A DNA stretch of 64,000 nt, taken from the NCBI RefSeq assembly GCF_047663525.1, contig NC_092606.1, forward strand, positions 4,648,501 to 4,712,500. Reading direction: 5' to 3'. Below, piece by piece: positions 28,401 to 43,400 of this stretch. A model generated the notes under the pieces. That model ran no database searches. It had not been told where the DNA came from and worked only from the letters and a program-made list of their open reading frames with translations. The position numbers and the translations under genes are program-made. Positions within the stretch are counted from its first letter, which is position 1; the number at the start of each line of letters is the position of its first letter. The DNA comes from Anas platyrhynchos. Lineage: Eukaryota > Chordata > Aves > Anseriformes > Anatidae.

Positions 28401-31400
28401 GGGAAGCTTTTCAAGCTGCTCTCAGCATTGTCTCCTGCCCTAGAGAAACGGTGAGCTCTGATTTAATTGCCGTGTGCTGTTTTAACCTCTGTTGTAGGTG
28501 GCCGAGAACTACTGGCTGGTGGATAGGCGAGGGGTGAGGAGTCCAAAAAGTGTTGCAAGTAAAACGTTGTCTGCTGCAGATAGGGATAGGCAAAGCTCGC
28601 AAAGCTGAGCTCCCTTCCCCAGGCTCCTTGCAAAACAGCAGTCTGTCTGTATGACTTGCTTGAGTCCCGTCAGTTCTCACTTCCCTTTGGCTCCTGGAGG
28701 AGCGTTACGTCTTGGTGCAGGCTTTCAGGAACTTCCTCATCGGTCTGATGCACACAACTTAGCTGCACGGCTGCTTTCTGAATGCTGTTAGTGATATTTG
28801 GGCTGGGGGAGCATCCAGGCATTCTCCAGTCCTGCTGGATCTCTTTTCTTCCACTGGGTGCATGTGGTTGTCACAGGAGCAGCGAGGCACCACGACCTTC
28901 ACCCTCGGAGCAATCTGCGCCCAGCCACGAGTATGGCGCAGTGCTACAGGAACCTCAGCTGTCTGGGAACAAAACCCTGTGAGGGTGAAAAGGATGGTTT
29001 ACAGCCTTGCTGAAGGTGTAATGCTCTGTGAGGGCGCATAAACCAGGGCCGTGTAGGCTGCTGCTTCACCACAGCCTTGGTGGGACGGAGCAAGCCTACA
29101 GAAAAGTGTGTTAAGGCCCCGGGAGCACCCCAGCTGTCGAGGAGAGCTTTGTGTGTAAGAGCAAGTCACTTCTCCCTGCTCTGCTGGTTCCCTGGCTGAG
29201 CAGTCCGGGCCATCACATCCATGCAAGCTGTGTCACCGCTTCCGCGCCTGCCGCTCAGCATGGAAAGGTGGCTCGTGAAGGTAGTGCTGTGTGTCCTGCT
29301 GCCTGCACTGCTCACCTCTCTCCTTCGTTTCCTTAGGCTGTAAGACTGGAAAGCACGTACCAGAACCGCACCCGATACATGGTGGTAGTGTCTACCAACG
29401 GCAGGCAAGACACGGAGGAGAGCATCGTCCTCGGGATGGATTTCTCTTCTAACGACAGGTACGTGTGCTGTCTGGGTGGGCAAGTCCTTGTGTTCACCAC
29501 GTGTTGAGTCAAGTGCAGAAACCACTGGCTGGTATCTGCTTTCTGGAGGCTGCTTCAGGTCTTCCAGCCTAACGCCTTTTTTCAGAACCAGAATTCCAGA
29601 ATTGAAAGGAGTTTAAAGAAAAAAAAAAAAAAAGGAAACAGCACAGGTCAGCATTTCCTCCAAGTCTCAGGCCTGAGTGAGTACATTAAGAGCCTTAAGT
29701 GGTCTCTGAAAGGCAAGGTCCCTCACCCTTGTATCTGCACATGAGACATGGGGGGGACTTGGATGCAAAGAAGCAAAGCTGTCATTTGAGAAGCTGGACA
29801 TCAGGGTTCAGGAGAGCACTTAGGAAATCGACTGCCAGGCAGCGCTTTGCCAAGGTCAAGGCACAAAGGGCCCGATGGGAATGTCAGGGTTGCTGATGGC
29901 ACATCTGACACAACGCGTGTTCTCCCTAGGCGTTAGTGTGTCATCGCTGTAGCAAAAGCTTCATCGATTTTAATCGCTGCTCACCTCTCCAAGGGCTGGA
30001 GAACGTGGCTGGGAGCAGCTTTTGCTGCAGGAGTGACTGCAAGCCACGAGGCAGCATCCCCAGCAGCAGAAGTTTAGAGGGGGACTCTTTGGAGAGGGCA
30101 TGGGGGAGCACAGATCTTTTAACGAATTTTAAGTAAATCTTGGTCTACATAAGAGAAAAAAAGAAAAGCAAAACATTTTGGAAGCTTTTGTACAGGCACT
30201 TTTTTTCTAGCTCTGATTTTAGACATGGAAGTGAATCTTGCTGATGACCGCAGTTGGTAGAAATTACTTTCAGGCAGTTAGCAGGGTCACTAGAAACCTT
30301 TTGGAACTATTTGGCCATGAAATGACCTTCCCAGCAGCCTGCTGAGCACAACAGCCACCACGCTTAGTTTCGAGCGGCTTGATTGGGATGCTCAGCTCAA
30401 GGGATGCCTGCTGAAAAGGGAGAGCAGCCCGATGCTGCCGCTGGCTCCCGGGTCCCTGCCTGTGCGTGTGTGCACAGCTGCAGCTCAGAGATGCTCTCGG
30501 GGTAGTGTAAGAATAACTTGTCCTTGCACAGGTTGCTGTGAGCCTGGAACCTGCTGTTGGCTGTGATACACCAGCACAGCCACCTTTGATAGCTGAGAGC
30601 TCACTGGCATCCGGGCTTTAATAACACAGCGGGGTTGTTTCAGCTTTCTCCTAGAGTTACTGAGGTTGTGGATGGTCAGTCTGATCCTCCCTCCCCTAGC
30701 CCACTCGGTATTTATAACTCAATATAGACTTGTTGCTATGGTCTCTGATAAGCGGTTGCTGAACAGTATCACTAAAAATACCCCGGCCACCTTGGGAAGC
30801 CTTTTAAAAACACATCTTTCCATGAGCTCATCTCATGTTGTCAACAGAAATAGCTGCGTGCCGCAGTGTCTCCTTGTGCTGGGCACCGGTCGCTCCGAGG
30901 CGTGCGCGTTTACAGGGCTTCGTGCCTGCTGACCCTCCGAAGCCTCACGTCTTGCCCTCTTCCCCTACTTTTCGCGAGCTGTAGGGACCAATGGGGGCTG
31001 TTAGGGCTGGTGGAAATCTGAGAGCAGCTAGAGCAAAGCCTAAGAACAGGAGGCGAGTGGCTCTGACTCTTCTCCAAGATGCTGCCTTGATTATGGACCA
31101 ATTTTGCAGCTTTAAGACTGCGCTTTTTTGTTTGACAGCCTGCTGCAGGTTGTGTTGGGGTTCCTCTGCCCATGCCTTTTTCTATCACTTGATTTCTGCT
31201 TTGAAATTGGCCTGTTGGTCAGCCTTGCAGAAAGCAGGTGACCATGAGGGCAAAGAGGTCAAAGCAGCCAAGAGAGGAGTAGGATCACCAAGAGGTGGCT
31301 GTGCTCAGCCTGTAGGTGCGGGAGGGAGTCACCCTACTACTACACCACACTGGTCCCAGTTCCCAGCACCTGTGGCCGAGGGGCAAACAAGAAAACAAAG

Positions 31401-34400
31401 CTGGGGATCGCAAAATCAGAGCGAGAACCAAACCACTTCCCACTTGAGCCTGAGCTAAATTAATGTGTAAAGAAAGCCTTGAGTTGACCCAACACTGAGA
31501 GCCTCCTCTGACCTGTGTGGAGCTTGCTGCTTCTGAATCCTGTTTGCTTTTCCCCTGGGTTTATGTTAACCCTTTAAGCTTCATTGAAAGAGCACTGCTG
31601 TACCTTGTATCTGGTTGATAATCCCTGCCAGACACCTGTAGAAAACAACACTGACTCTGTTCCTGAAGCAACCGTGGGATCTGTTTTATTTATTTTTTCC
31701 TAATGAATGCAAACGTCTGCAACCATTGCTGTGAGATCTGGATAATTGCATGGTTCTGTCATAGATGCCCTGACCTCCTCTCTCTCATTGCAGTAGCACT
31801 TGTACAATGGGTTTGGTGCTGCCGCTGTGGAGTGACACCTTGATCCACCTGGATGGGGACGGGTGAGTGTCCTTTGTACCTTCTGGGTCGGTAGCAGAGG
31901 GTCTTAGTGATGCAGTATGGGGTATGGAGGAGACCTCAAATGATGTCAGGGCCCGAGCAGGTCTAGCAGGCTTCCTGCTGCTGACCTGTCCCAGGTTGGT
32001 AGACTTAAAGCCCCTAAATCACAGCGGCTGTCACAGGGAACACCCATAATTGACTTCCCTGTGAATAAACACGCACCGAGACAGTGGCTCATGTGTGTGT
32101 TTAAGCTGGAGTAAAGGAGCTTTTGCTGCTGAGTGGGTGTGTAGTGAAAGCTTCTTAAAGGGATCCTATTATGTGTTCCTCCACCGTGCTTGCAGCAGGC
32201 AGCGCTCTGCTGAACATGAAGTAAGAATGATGTGTCTCTGCCAAGCAGACGCCTGACTTGCAGGCTCCTGTTTGTGCCAGTCACAAAGGCTGTCCGGCGC
32301 AGCGCTTGGAATGACTTTTCTTTCCTTGGTAGCTGCCCCAGGATCACTTTAGCTGCACTCTGTTGCTCCCAGCTGTGGCACTGAATTTGTGTTGCCAAGG
32401 TAATCAGCACAGCCCAGCACTGTGCCCCTGTCTTAGTTTTGTTCCTGAACAGCAGCCGTTTTAAAAAAAAAAAAAGTCACTTTAGAGCTTTTAGCCTGCT
32501 ATTTTGATCTGTTTGCTAGCTGAACTCAGCAGTGTGCACATAGGGCTAGTCCTTTGCTGTTCTAGCGTGCTACAAACTCTGTTGTTAACTGAAAACCTAC
32601 TTTTGGAACACGTTTTTACTGTGCCTTTTTTCTTCTCTCCAGTGGGTTCAGCGTATCAACAGATAACAGGGTTCACATATTCAAGCCAGTGTCTGTACAG
32701 GCGATGTGGTAAGCACTTACTGTAATCTGTCCCAGTGATCCTTTTTCCAAGGTGTTTTGGCTTCTCGGGCTCTTAAAAAGCAGGTGCTGCTTTGCGTTAC
32801 GGGTATCCTGAGACCTGCTCAACAGCCAGCAGTCTCCGTCAGGGACAGGGAAGGAAGTTTGATGCCAAAGGAAAAAAGAAAAGCCTGCAAGTGCTGGTAG
32901 GCAGCAGCGAGCTCATAACATTGCTGGAGCCGCGCCTTCATCGCAGCTGGGGGCAGGAGGGAATAGGGCAATTTTCTTTGCAAAGGGCTGCTGCTTTGAA
33001 GCTCTCCAAAGCAGAATTTTCTATTAATGCAAGCATGCATTTGAAATATTTTATTTGACGTAAATAAGGAAATACACTCTGTACGTATTTTAGGAGTCTC
33101 TGTACATGTGAGACATGTACATTGTGATAGCAAGAAGGAAAGAGAAGCTGCCTGCATTTTTCTTTCCTTTTAGGGTGGTTCATGTAAGAATGTAGTGGCC
33201 ATTAAAGTATTTCTGGCTCAAGCTTCTTTGCATTGCAGAAATACATCCCCCGTCAGGGTGTCATGCTACTGTGTCACCCCAGTGATTTTGACCTGGATTC
33301 TTCTGATCACAGTCAAAGATTTAAAACAAGCTAAAAATAGGGGAGAGGGATTTGTTTCCCAGCAGCAGCTGAAGAAACTTCTAACATCCCTCATGCAGTG
33401 AGGGAGGGCAGACACCCAAACACCTCAGTGAAGTCAAGCCCTAAACCCTGGGGTGTGCAGCTCTCTGTCTCGTTCCTGGATGTCCCTGCCCTGCATGTGG
33501 AGAGGTGACAGCACAGCAGGATCAGTCAGAGCACCCGTATGGGACACAATTTCTGTGCATCATACTCACAACTTAGGCAGTTGGTTTTGGAGCCAGTGAC
33601 ACAGATGCCTCTGCCCTCTGAATTTTGGGTATCTTTGCTCTAATCTGGGCAAGAGGAGTGTGTCTTCAGTTAAGGCAGCAGGCTCTTGCAGTGTGGTGAT
33701 CCTTGCAGGACAGCCCCTGCCCAGGTAGCACTGGACTTTGTACCCACTGGGTCGCGAGCAGCACCCGGGATTTGGCAGCTGCTTTGTGCTCAGTGCCAGC
33801 CTGAGGAAGAAATAATAATCCTGCAAGTATTTTTCCCCTTCCTAGGTCTGCTCTGCAGAGTTTACACAAGGCTTGTGAAGTGGCGCGAAGCAACAATTAC
33901 TACCCGGGGAGCCTCTTCCTCACGTGGGTCAGTTACTATGAGAGCCACATCAACTCCGACCAGTCGTCGGTCAACGAGTGGAATGCCATGCAAGATGTGC
34001 AGTCCCACCGGCCCGACTCGCCTGCCCTCTTCACAGATGTGTAAGTCGGTCCTGCTCCATTGAGCGGAGGTGTTTGGCTTTTGAGCAGTGCAGTCTCCAG
34101 AAAAGGAGTCCTGGTTCCACAGACTTTGCTCTTAATTAGGTACTAATGAGGAGAGATTTCCTGTTCAAGGTAATAAACGGACCTGGTTAGGTAAACACCG
34201 GTGCTGGAAGTTTTGCCCTCTTGGGGCTCCCTTCCGTCTCCTCCAGCCTCTGTTTTCATTTTGTTTGTTTACCTTGGGCTTTAGGCTCTCGTATCTTTAC
34301 AAGGTAAGTGCTGTGTTACTGCAGTAGAGATAGGTGTGGTGCAATCTGCTGCCTGGACCTTCCTGTTTGCTAGTTTTGTCCTCTGGTTTCCAGGCCTGGT

Positions 34401-37400
34401 GCTGTCTGGAAGGAACAGGTTTCTCTGGACTTTGCTCTTACACTGAAGCATGTCTCAGCACATGTTTGGAACAACATGGTCTTTTTTCCTTACACGGTTC
34501 GTTTTGGTGTGAAGCCTTTAGGTAGGGACCTGTGAGTCTGTGAGCTCGGAGGCATCCTCTTCAGCATCCATCTGATACACTAGAGAATGAAGACAAAGAG
34601 CAGTGCCAGTTTTCTTGGCTCTGAGGAGCTCTTTAAGTGCAGAACTGGGCTGTCTGGAGGTCCCAAGCTGTCTCCAGCTAAATGCTTGGATGTCTGGTGA
34701 TGTATGGTCTAAAACAGTGGCTGACGTAGATGCGTAGTCAGTTTGGAAAGGCAGAATTTATAGGCTGTCAATATTCAAGGGTTACAACCTCTGTAATTAG
34801 TAATTGCTGATGGTACTGATACCATTTAACCTCAAAGTACTCTGTGTCCAGATGTGTTGCCAAGTATGAGGGCTTAGTTGCCTGGTTTTTAGGAGAAGAA
34901 ATGACTTCACAAGCCCCAGCTGCTTTCCCAGTGTAACGGTGCCATTGGCTGATTTATGCTCTCAGAGATTTCATTTTGTTGGAGTTCAGTGAGTGAATAA
35001 CAATGCTAACGCAGTTATTCAGCTGTGAACAGGTCTTCACACTTGATTGTTTTTTAATGTATGAGGAGGGCGGCTGAGAAGTTTTGGCAGGGTGTCAGAT
35101 TAATACTCTCGTAGCTTTTCATATATATATGTATTTTAGGTAGCCCATCCTTTCCCCGGTGGCAGGAATTGAATTATCTCCTGGGGACACCTGGGCAGCA
35201 TTCTCTTAATCGATTCCTGGAGTAATGCTTGAGGTTAAAGGCACCAGGAACTTTGATGGGGTTTATTTGTGACCCACCAGTTGGGCACTTGTAAAGCAGA
35301 AGTGTCTGTGCGGTCGCCATCCTGGCAGCCTTCCAGAGGAACAGAAAGGTGGTGGGAGATGTTACCGCTGGGCCCCTTCTGAGATGGTGATGGGTCAGGC
35401 AGCTCTGTGCTGCTGCTCTGTTGCAACTTCCCCTGGTGTTAGGCAGGCTATTTTTGCAGCTGGTGATAAGGCCCCTGGCAGCAGAGGCTGGAGGAATGCA
35501 CAGAGGCTTAGCTGCCCTCTTCTCTCCATGTAAGGAACTCTGGAGCTGTTACCTTTCCAAGAAAGGTAGGGAGAGGCTCAGATATTGCTCCAGAGAGTAT
35601 AATGCAGCCTTCCCAATTTAAATTTTACCAAATACCAGAGGGTCTCTGGATGACTACAATGGATTAGGAGTGTTCAGTTGGTCTCTTTCATATACAACTG
35701 GGAATGTAAACCGGGCTTTACAGTCACCTGAATTCCTTTCAGCTGAGGATGTGCTTGGGGAAAGTAGCAGGAGTATCTGAGACTCTGTGGGGCATCCAGG
35801 CTGAACAACGCCAGTTTTAAAAGTGCCATAAGTTTGGTTCATTTCCCTTCCTGTTGACTCTGTTTCTCTCTTGTGATAGCCCGACTGAGCGGGAACGCAC
35901 GGAACGGCTAATAAAGACCAAGTTAAGGGAGATCATGATGCAGAAAGATTTGGAGAACATCACATCAAAAGAGGTGAGTGGTGAGGGAGCAGCACCGGAG
36001 GCACTGTTGCACAAAGTAGAGAGCTCTTTTGGCCGTGAGAAAAGACCAAAAGAGAAAATTTCACGTGGTTTCCTTGTGTTCTTCCTCCCCACCCAGATAC
36101 GCACTGAGCTGGAGATGCAGATGGTGTGCAACCTGCGGGAGTTCAAAGAGTTCATAGACAATGAAATGATAGTGATCCTCGGGCAGATGGACAGCCCCAC
36201 ACAGATATTTGATCACGTCTTTTTGGTAAGTCTGACAGCAAGTTCCACAGAGCTCCAGCTGTGAGCACACCTAGCCCTTCTCACCACGTCGTGGTTGAAG
36301 CAGGGCTTTGGAGGAACTTCAGGGATCTCCAAAGGAAGAGGGTGGCTGGTCCTGAGGTCACGTAATGTTAAGCAAGACACAAAACACTAGGGCTGTTGAG
36401 CACTGCTTGGCTGTGCTAAGTTTTACCAAATACCAGCCAATCTGTAGTCCCTGTCACTAGAGGGTGAAATGGAAAAAAAAAGTCTTCAATTTTCACTTCT
36501 CAGCGCTGTTTCCACTGACGTAAGACTAATTTTGTAGCTTCAGCTGGCCAGGGTACCCACACATCAAGTTCTTGGGAAGGACACAGCTACAGCAAAGAGG
36601 GAGGGGAGCAGTTGGCACAGGCTGTGTAAAATTCAGGTGGAACGACACTTTTACAGCATGGAAAGTTCTGAGTTCATGCGATCCAGGGGGAGCGGAGGAG
36701 TTGAACCAAGAATCCTGGAGATCAGTCGCTTAAGGAAACATAAATGTTTCGCCTCTTAATGTTTTGCTTGCTTAGTTGCCTTTCATTGCTGCTGGGGCCT
36801 GTCTAATTGCTACACCTCCTTCTGGTGAGTCAGCACTCCGCTGGATTTCCCAGCCCTGGAGGAACGGACGCAGGTTTGGTTGGGCTGCCTAGCCTGCGAA
36901 CTTGGCTCAGCTTTAAACAAAGCCATTCCTCTTGGACCAGCTGGTCTGGCCAAACGGAGACGGCCTCTCCCAGCCTCCTGAAGCTTAATGCTATGGCTCA
37001 GAAGGGATGGGGTATGTTAATGTGAGTGCTCCCAAGAAATTGTGGTGGGGTGGAGCCAGGAAACTTCAAGTACCTCCGATGTAATGTGTTTTTGTGGACT
37101 AGGTGTTCCCAAGAGAGGCTTGTTACAGGATTACAGTGCTAGTCAAAGGCAGCGCAGGCAGCTCAGTCCAAAGCAGGGCCCCGGAGTCTTGGCTCTGAGT
37201 ACGTTTAATGGGAACAAGACCATTAAATAAAGTTTGCAGGCAACACCAAGGAGGAGGGCTGAGGCTAACGTGTGGGATAAAATGTTTGCAAGCAGGCCCT
37301 GTGCTGATGAGCAGCAGCTTAATTCAGCAGCGTGTGTACTGCAGGGCAGAGCTGTGCTGTGAGGTCTTGGGGAGGCACAGAGCTGCTTCCTACCAGGTGG

Positions 37401-40400
37401 AGGAACCTTCCTTGGCCAGAAGGAGACAACATGAAACCACGTCTGGGGGCTAGTGTGGTACACCAAGAACCACAATACATCTGTTGGCAGGTACTGAACA
37501 GCACACCACAGAGCCCCATGGTCCTCCTTCAGGTTGTGCGCAGCTCTGGACTTTGGGATTGACCAGATCTGTGGCCACAGGCAGATTCTGCTGGAATCTG
37601 GGCCATCGAGGCATGAAACATTTGCCCCCTTTGTCTTGCTCAGAATTCAGAGTCCCATCTGTACTGAGCCCGTGAGCGATGCCCTCATTATGAAGGTTTG
37701 TCTTGGGAAGTAGTTCAGCCGCATTTAGTTTGTTGCATCAGGATAAGACATCTTGTTTATTGTGTCAGGAGAAGACACCAGACTTGTCCTTGATCGCTGG
37801 CAGAACAGTAACACGGCCCTCCCTGGGTGTGTGCCTACCTCTAGATGAGGGCTGTGTGTGTTCAGGGCTTCTCTGTGAGCTCTGTAGTTGATGCAGGAGC
37901 ACGCCTGTGAAGCAGATAGCCTGCACACCGTGACTTTGGAAGGAAGCTGTTGTCTGAGTGGCCTTGTCCTCAGCTGAGCTCTTTGTGTTTGAGCAGGAAG
38001 CAAGCGGCTTGGAGGCCCTGGGGAAGAGAATTAGCTCACCAGGGTAAAGCCTGCTTGTTCCTGTGCTCACACAGGCTTTGAGTTCAGGGAGGCGATGTGT
38101 ATATCGAGCGAGCTTACAGTGCTGCTGCCTTTGATGTGCGAGATGGGTGTTTCATGTATAAAGAGCACCTGGATGGCTTGAAACACCAGCAGCCTCCCTT
38201 CTGTGGGGCAGAGCTGTCAGCAGCCTCCAGGGAAAGGGTGGAGCGGTCTCATCTTTGAGGTCGATTCCTCAGTGGTTTACAAGAAGTGCCAGGGTATGGT
38301 GCTGGGCTCCTGCTTTGCAGAGCTGCCTGCTGCTTCGGGACAGGTCTGGTTGATGGGGTGAGATAAGGGGCTGAACACCAGCCCGGTTACCACCCTTCTG
38401 TGTGTTCCTCTACTCAAGAGACACCTACTCCCTGACACTTGGCTTGCAAGCTTCCTCAGGTTCACTGGTGACCGTCCGTCCCTCCATCAGCTGTCTGGCC
38501 ATGCCTTCCTGCTGGCTGATGTCTCTGTGTGTGTTTTCCCTGCAGGGCTCTGAATGGAACGCCTCCAACTTGGAAGACTTGCAGAACAGAGGGTAAGTAG
38601 CTCCAGGCCATCAGCTTAAAAGCGAGAGCTTGGCCTCAACACTTGTCTATGCAACAAACTCTATCCTTTACCTGCTGTGTAACCTGAGTCTCATTAAAGG
38701 GTTTGCAGATCTGAACAAGCTCTCGCTTCCTCTGAAATCTGTGTCCCACAAGCAGGCACCCTAAAGTAAAAGAATCCCGTTCCCTGACCTTGACTGACAT
38801 CCCCTTGGCAAACGAAGGAGGCCAGCAGTGATCTCACAGCTATAAGCAGCAGCAAGCTGCAGTTCCTTAGCTGGGTGCTGCGGAGTTGGCCCCGTGCCCT
38901 TTGCTCCAGCCTGGTGCTCTGGGCTGAGGCCTCACGATTACAGAGGCATTCTGGAGTCTGGACCTCCGGGCTGCGGCAGGAAGGAAAATGTGTCAAAGAG
39001 AGTTTGTTCCTTCGAGTGGGGCCTGGAGGAAACGAGTCCTGTTGCTCCTGGGCCTAGCACTGGTGGGCTCCTCTGCTTTCTGCCTTTCCTCTCTTTCAGA
39101 CCTGAGGTTAGTGTCCTGTCTCTAGACCAGGTGGGTCTGAGCACCAGGATTGCACAATTAAACCATTATTTACAGGTTTGGCTTATTTATGCCAATCCAT
39201 TGAGGGGGAAAAAAAAAAACTAATCACTCTGCTGAACTGAATTACTACTGCTCCATGGAGAATCAGTATATCAAAACTGACTCCCCTTATTGAGCTAAGG
39301 GTCTGCTGTGGTTTCCTTGGGTCCCACTTGACTGCTAACGATCTCAGACCTGCTAGGGAAAAGGGATGTCACTCCCTCGCAGTGCTCTTCTGTGTTACTG
39401 CTGCAGCAGGGGGAAAGATTCACAAAGGGGCTTCGAGAAAGCATCCAGACACTAACTGAACAGTCTGGGCAGGAGCTCCTGTGACACAGGTGATGCGAAC
39501 ACTTAAAACAGAGAGGTGGTGGGGGCAAGCAGAGCAACCTGACAGATTGTGCAGGAAGAGGCTAAGCTCTAAATCAGGGGCTGAGCTCTGAATTGCTCAG
39601 AAAAACCTCTTGTCTGCGTGAGCCAATGCTTCCTTGTGCTAAGTCCTCATTTCCAAGGAGATATGTTCAAGACTGCAGCTTCTAATGCTTTGAGTTTTGC
39701 CAATCACAAAGCAAGGCGAAGCTGCTATCTGGCAGCTGTGATGTCTCTGAACTCACTGTGCTCTGCACGCTCTGCATTCTTATCTGCTGTCTGTTTCCGT
39801 GCAGGGTGCGGTATATTTTGAATGTGACTCGAGAAATAGATAACTTCTTCCCGGGCCTCTTTGAGTACCACAATATTCGGGTGTATGATGAAGAAGCAAC
39901 AGATCTTCTGGCTTACTGGAATGACACCTACAAATTCATCTCCAAGGCAAAGTAAGTCTTCAGAACAGAACAAACCCATTTAGAAGATGTATTACTAACT
40001 ATTGATTATTCTCCTACTGATTTTCTCAACTGCTTTTCTTTCTTGCCTGCCTATTCATGTTGTAGTCTAAGTGTTTGGAGTTGCCTTCCACACATTGTCA
40101 TTCTTACAGGTGCTTGTAAAAGAAACAAGCAGGACTAATGAGTGTTTTCTGCCCAGTTGCAGTCCAGGCAAATCGTGGAGATCTGTAGCAGAGATCTAAA
40201 AGTTCACCTGCTGCTTAAGGAGCACAGTGGATTTGCAGTGTGCTGGTGGGAGGGAAAGGCAATAACAAATCAAGTAGGGCTTATCAAAAGTAAGAAGTAA
40301 AATCTTGCAAACTGAACACAAACATAAGCTGCTCCCTGCTTTGTTAGGTAGTACTGTGAAGCCCATAGTCTGGAAGTGGGTTCTTGTGTGATGCAGAGCA

Positions 40401-43400
40401 AACTCTTCCCTTTTACAGGATAAATGCCTGGATAGGTCTCCGAGCTGTCAGTTACGCCGAGTAATCTGATAGTGGATGTTGGAAGTAGTCCCTTTTTGCT
40501 GCAAAGAACTGCATCCCAGTTATATGAGCTGCCTCCAGCTAATTCAGCAGCCTCCTTGAGGGAAAACTGGTCAGAAAGCAGATTGGCATATGTTGCCTTT
40601 AAAGTATTATTTCCATTAGAGCAGTCTGTCTTCTCTTAACCACAGCTGGTGCTGGCAATTTCTCAGACTTTAAAAGCTGACTTGTTTGAGTATGGCTCTC
40701 TTGAGCAAGTTACAGAGATTTATTTTATTTAAGATGGTTTCTTCAAAAGACATCACTGTTTCCCCTTCAGTATTGACTTTGAAGTGTTGTCATCCTCACA
40801 AGTGTTCTTCTGCCCAGAATATTTTCCACTGGGGCTTGAATGATTGGGCCTCAGCTCTGTGTGTGAGGTGATGGAAGTTGTTAATCTTCCAGGTTGGACC
40901 AATTACCGTACCCCTTTCTTTGCACTGTCTGCTTGTTAGTCAGGGGTTTGGGAGTTTTGTTGGTCACCAGGAGCGTGGCCTCCCTGGTTGTCCTGTGGGT
41001 ACTTCACGTGGCTGGCAGTCAAGAAACTGGCACTTAAAAGAGAAAATTGTAGGTGCCAAATGAAAATCTTCTCATCCTGCTCTGCGCCAGCGCTGCCCAG
41101 TGCATGGAGCAGACAGATAAGGGCCCGCTAACCTCCCTCCTCCGATTTCATGGCTGAGAAACACTTCTGAATTCCTTGGAGCTGGGTGCTGGCTGCCCTT
41201 TTGGGCACTACCTGGGCCAGCCTCCCCCAGGCAGAGCGGCTGCTCATCGTGCTCCAAAGGCTCTGTTTGCTTTCCTTTCAATGAGAGAAATCTCTCTCAA
41301 TAGGGAGAGAGGTCTGGGAGGGGGCTAGGCAGGGTTTCTTACACCAGACCATAGCAGTGTTGGTTTTGTCTAGCCAGCTGCCAAACCCAGTGTGTTGTCA
41401 GTAGTGCAGGGATGCTGTGTTAGTCTTCAGCAGTTTTCATAACAACTGATGTTTGTCCACGTTGTGATAAAAGCTTTGGAAGAACTCTTGTAACAAAACC
41501 TGTTAAGAATATTAAGGTCTTGTTCTTCACTTTCTTTGTGTGTCTTGCTCCAGTTTGTAAATTGGATTACCAGATCACATCCAAGAGGCTACAAGCGAGG
41601 CCACAGTGTGGAAAACATGTTTGGTAGTGCTCAGGGAGAGAAGTCGCTGTGCTCTTAAGCTTCTCAGAGGCTGTGTTTTCTGCTTAATGACTCTTTGCCT
41701 TTCTCTTGCTCTAGGAAAAATGGTTCAAAGTGCCTGGTGCACTGCAAGATGGGAGTGAGCCGCTCGGCATCCACGGTCATCGCCTACGCCATGAAGGAGT
41801 ACGGCTGGAACCTGGACAGGGCCTACGACTACGTGAAGGAGCGGCGCACCGTCACCAAGCCCAACCCCAGCTTCATGCGGCAGCTGGAGGAATACCAAGG
41901 CATCCTGCTGGCCAGGTGAGCAGAAGGAGTGACCCAGATTTACCCATTTTAAGTCATAACACTTAAATGATTGACTCTGTTATTTTAATTAGGACTTTCA
42001 TTGCTGCGTTAAGTAAGGTCGTGGTTATCTGAGGGAAGATAGTGCTCTGTTTGCCTGGGTTATCTCAGCTGAGCTTGGGAAAATGGGTGTAATAAAGAGC
42101 TTTTAGGAGCCTGTTTGGCTTCTAGGGTTGGTGGTTGGTTTGTTTTTGTTTTTATTTTTGGAGAGTAGCATCCCGTGAACTGCTATCTGAGTGCAGCATT
42201 CAGATCTGTGCAGGCTCCAGCAGAGATAAACGATGTCCCCGTTGCTTGTAACATCACTTGGCAGGGAAGTCGCTTTGTCTCCATCTCAGCCTTACAGTTC
42301 CCTGTTGAACATGCCCCTCCTCAGCAGCTGGTGCGGTTTTATTTAGATCCCTTTGGTGAGTGTTGGTGTTAGGGGAGGGGACAGGATGTTCTGTGCATTG
42401 CAACAGCAGTGTTTATTCCTGCATGGAGTCCTGAGGCTGGTCTGGAGCTGGGCCTGGGTATGGGCAAGTGTGTTGTAACCCCGAACCTATCACCTGATTA
42501 GCAAAAAGACATAAATATTGCAAGTTTCTGAGAAATCTGCTTGTAAGCTCTGTTAAGCAATGCCTCCACGTGATCAGCTGGAAGGAGGTAGTGATACTCC
42601 GTGTTTCACCAGAGTACAGTATTTTGTTTGGGATCCTGGTGTGCCTTGCAGGGGAGCAATTTCAAGCAGAACTTACCCAAGCTGTGCCCTTCCTGCCACA
42701 GGAGGTGGCTCTGTGCATGTTTTGACCCAAGTATTTCACACCTTAGTGCGGTTGAAATGTGCCTGCCCTTTGCTGTTCTTCACAGCAGCTCAGGTACCCA
42801 CGTGCTATCTTCAGGACACCCAGGACACTCATCTCTGTCCTCATCTTGCTTTTGACCCTTTGGTCTTTCCTATCCACTTGCAAAGACCTCCCTTCCCTTT
42901 CTGTGCTCAGGATTTCTCCATCCACCTGCTTCCAGCCTTCTTGTCATCTCTGCTGTTGGGCCAGGTCTGGATTCCTGGTTTTTACACCAAACCCCTGGTG
43001 TGACTTCCTCCTATCACTGCAGTATGCGTCCTCTTTCTCTCTCAGCACAGACAAGCAACCTGAGGGCATTTCCCAGCTCATTTATTCCCTGTTCAGGTGC
43101 ACCCACAGGATCTTTGTCCTCCACCTCTTCCCATGCCTGCCTTCCTCATCCCCGCTCCCCAAACATTGGCTGCCACAGTGACTCTTTCTACCTGAAAAAG
43201 CAGGATTCTCAGGATAGGTCACAGTCAAATAGATATTTTAAGAAATGCTGCTCTCCTGCACTGAGGAAACCATTTGAGACAAATACCACACCTGCCTTGG
43301 CTGCCTCATGTGATGCCACTGCTGGTACCAGTGAATAAAGGTCAGTGCTTAACTCTGAGCTAGAGGTGACCTGACCGCTGTGGTGTGCTACATAGCGCCG

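Noticed and set aside
29619-29633. A15 tract as a processed-pseudogene tail
   Set aside because: No retroposed body or target-site duplication can be seen beside it.
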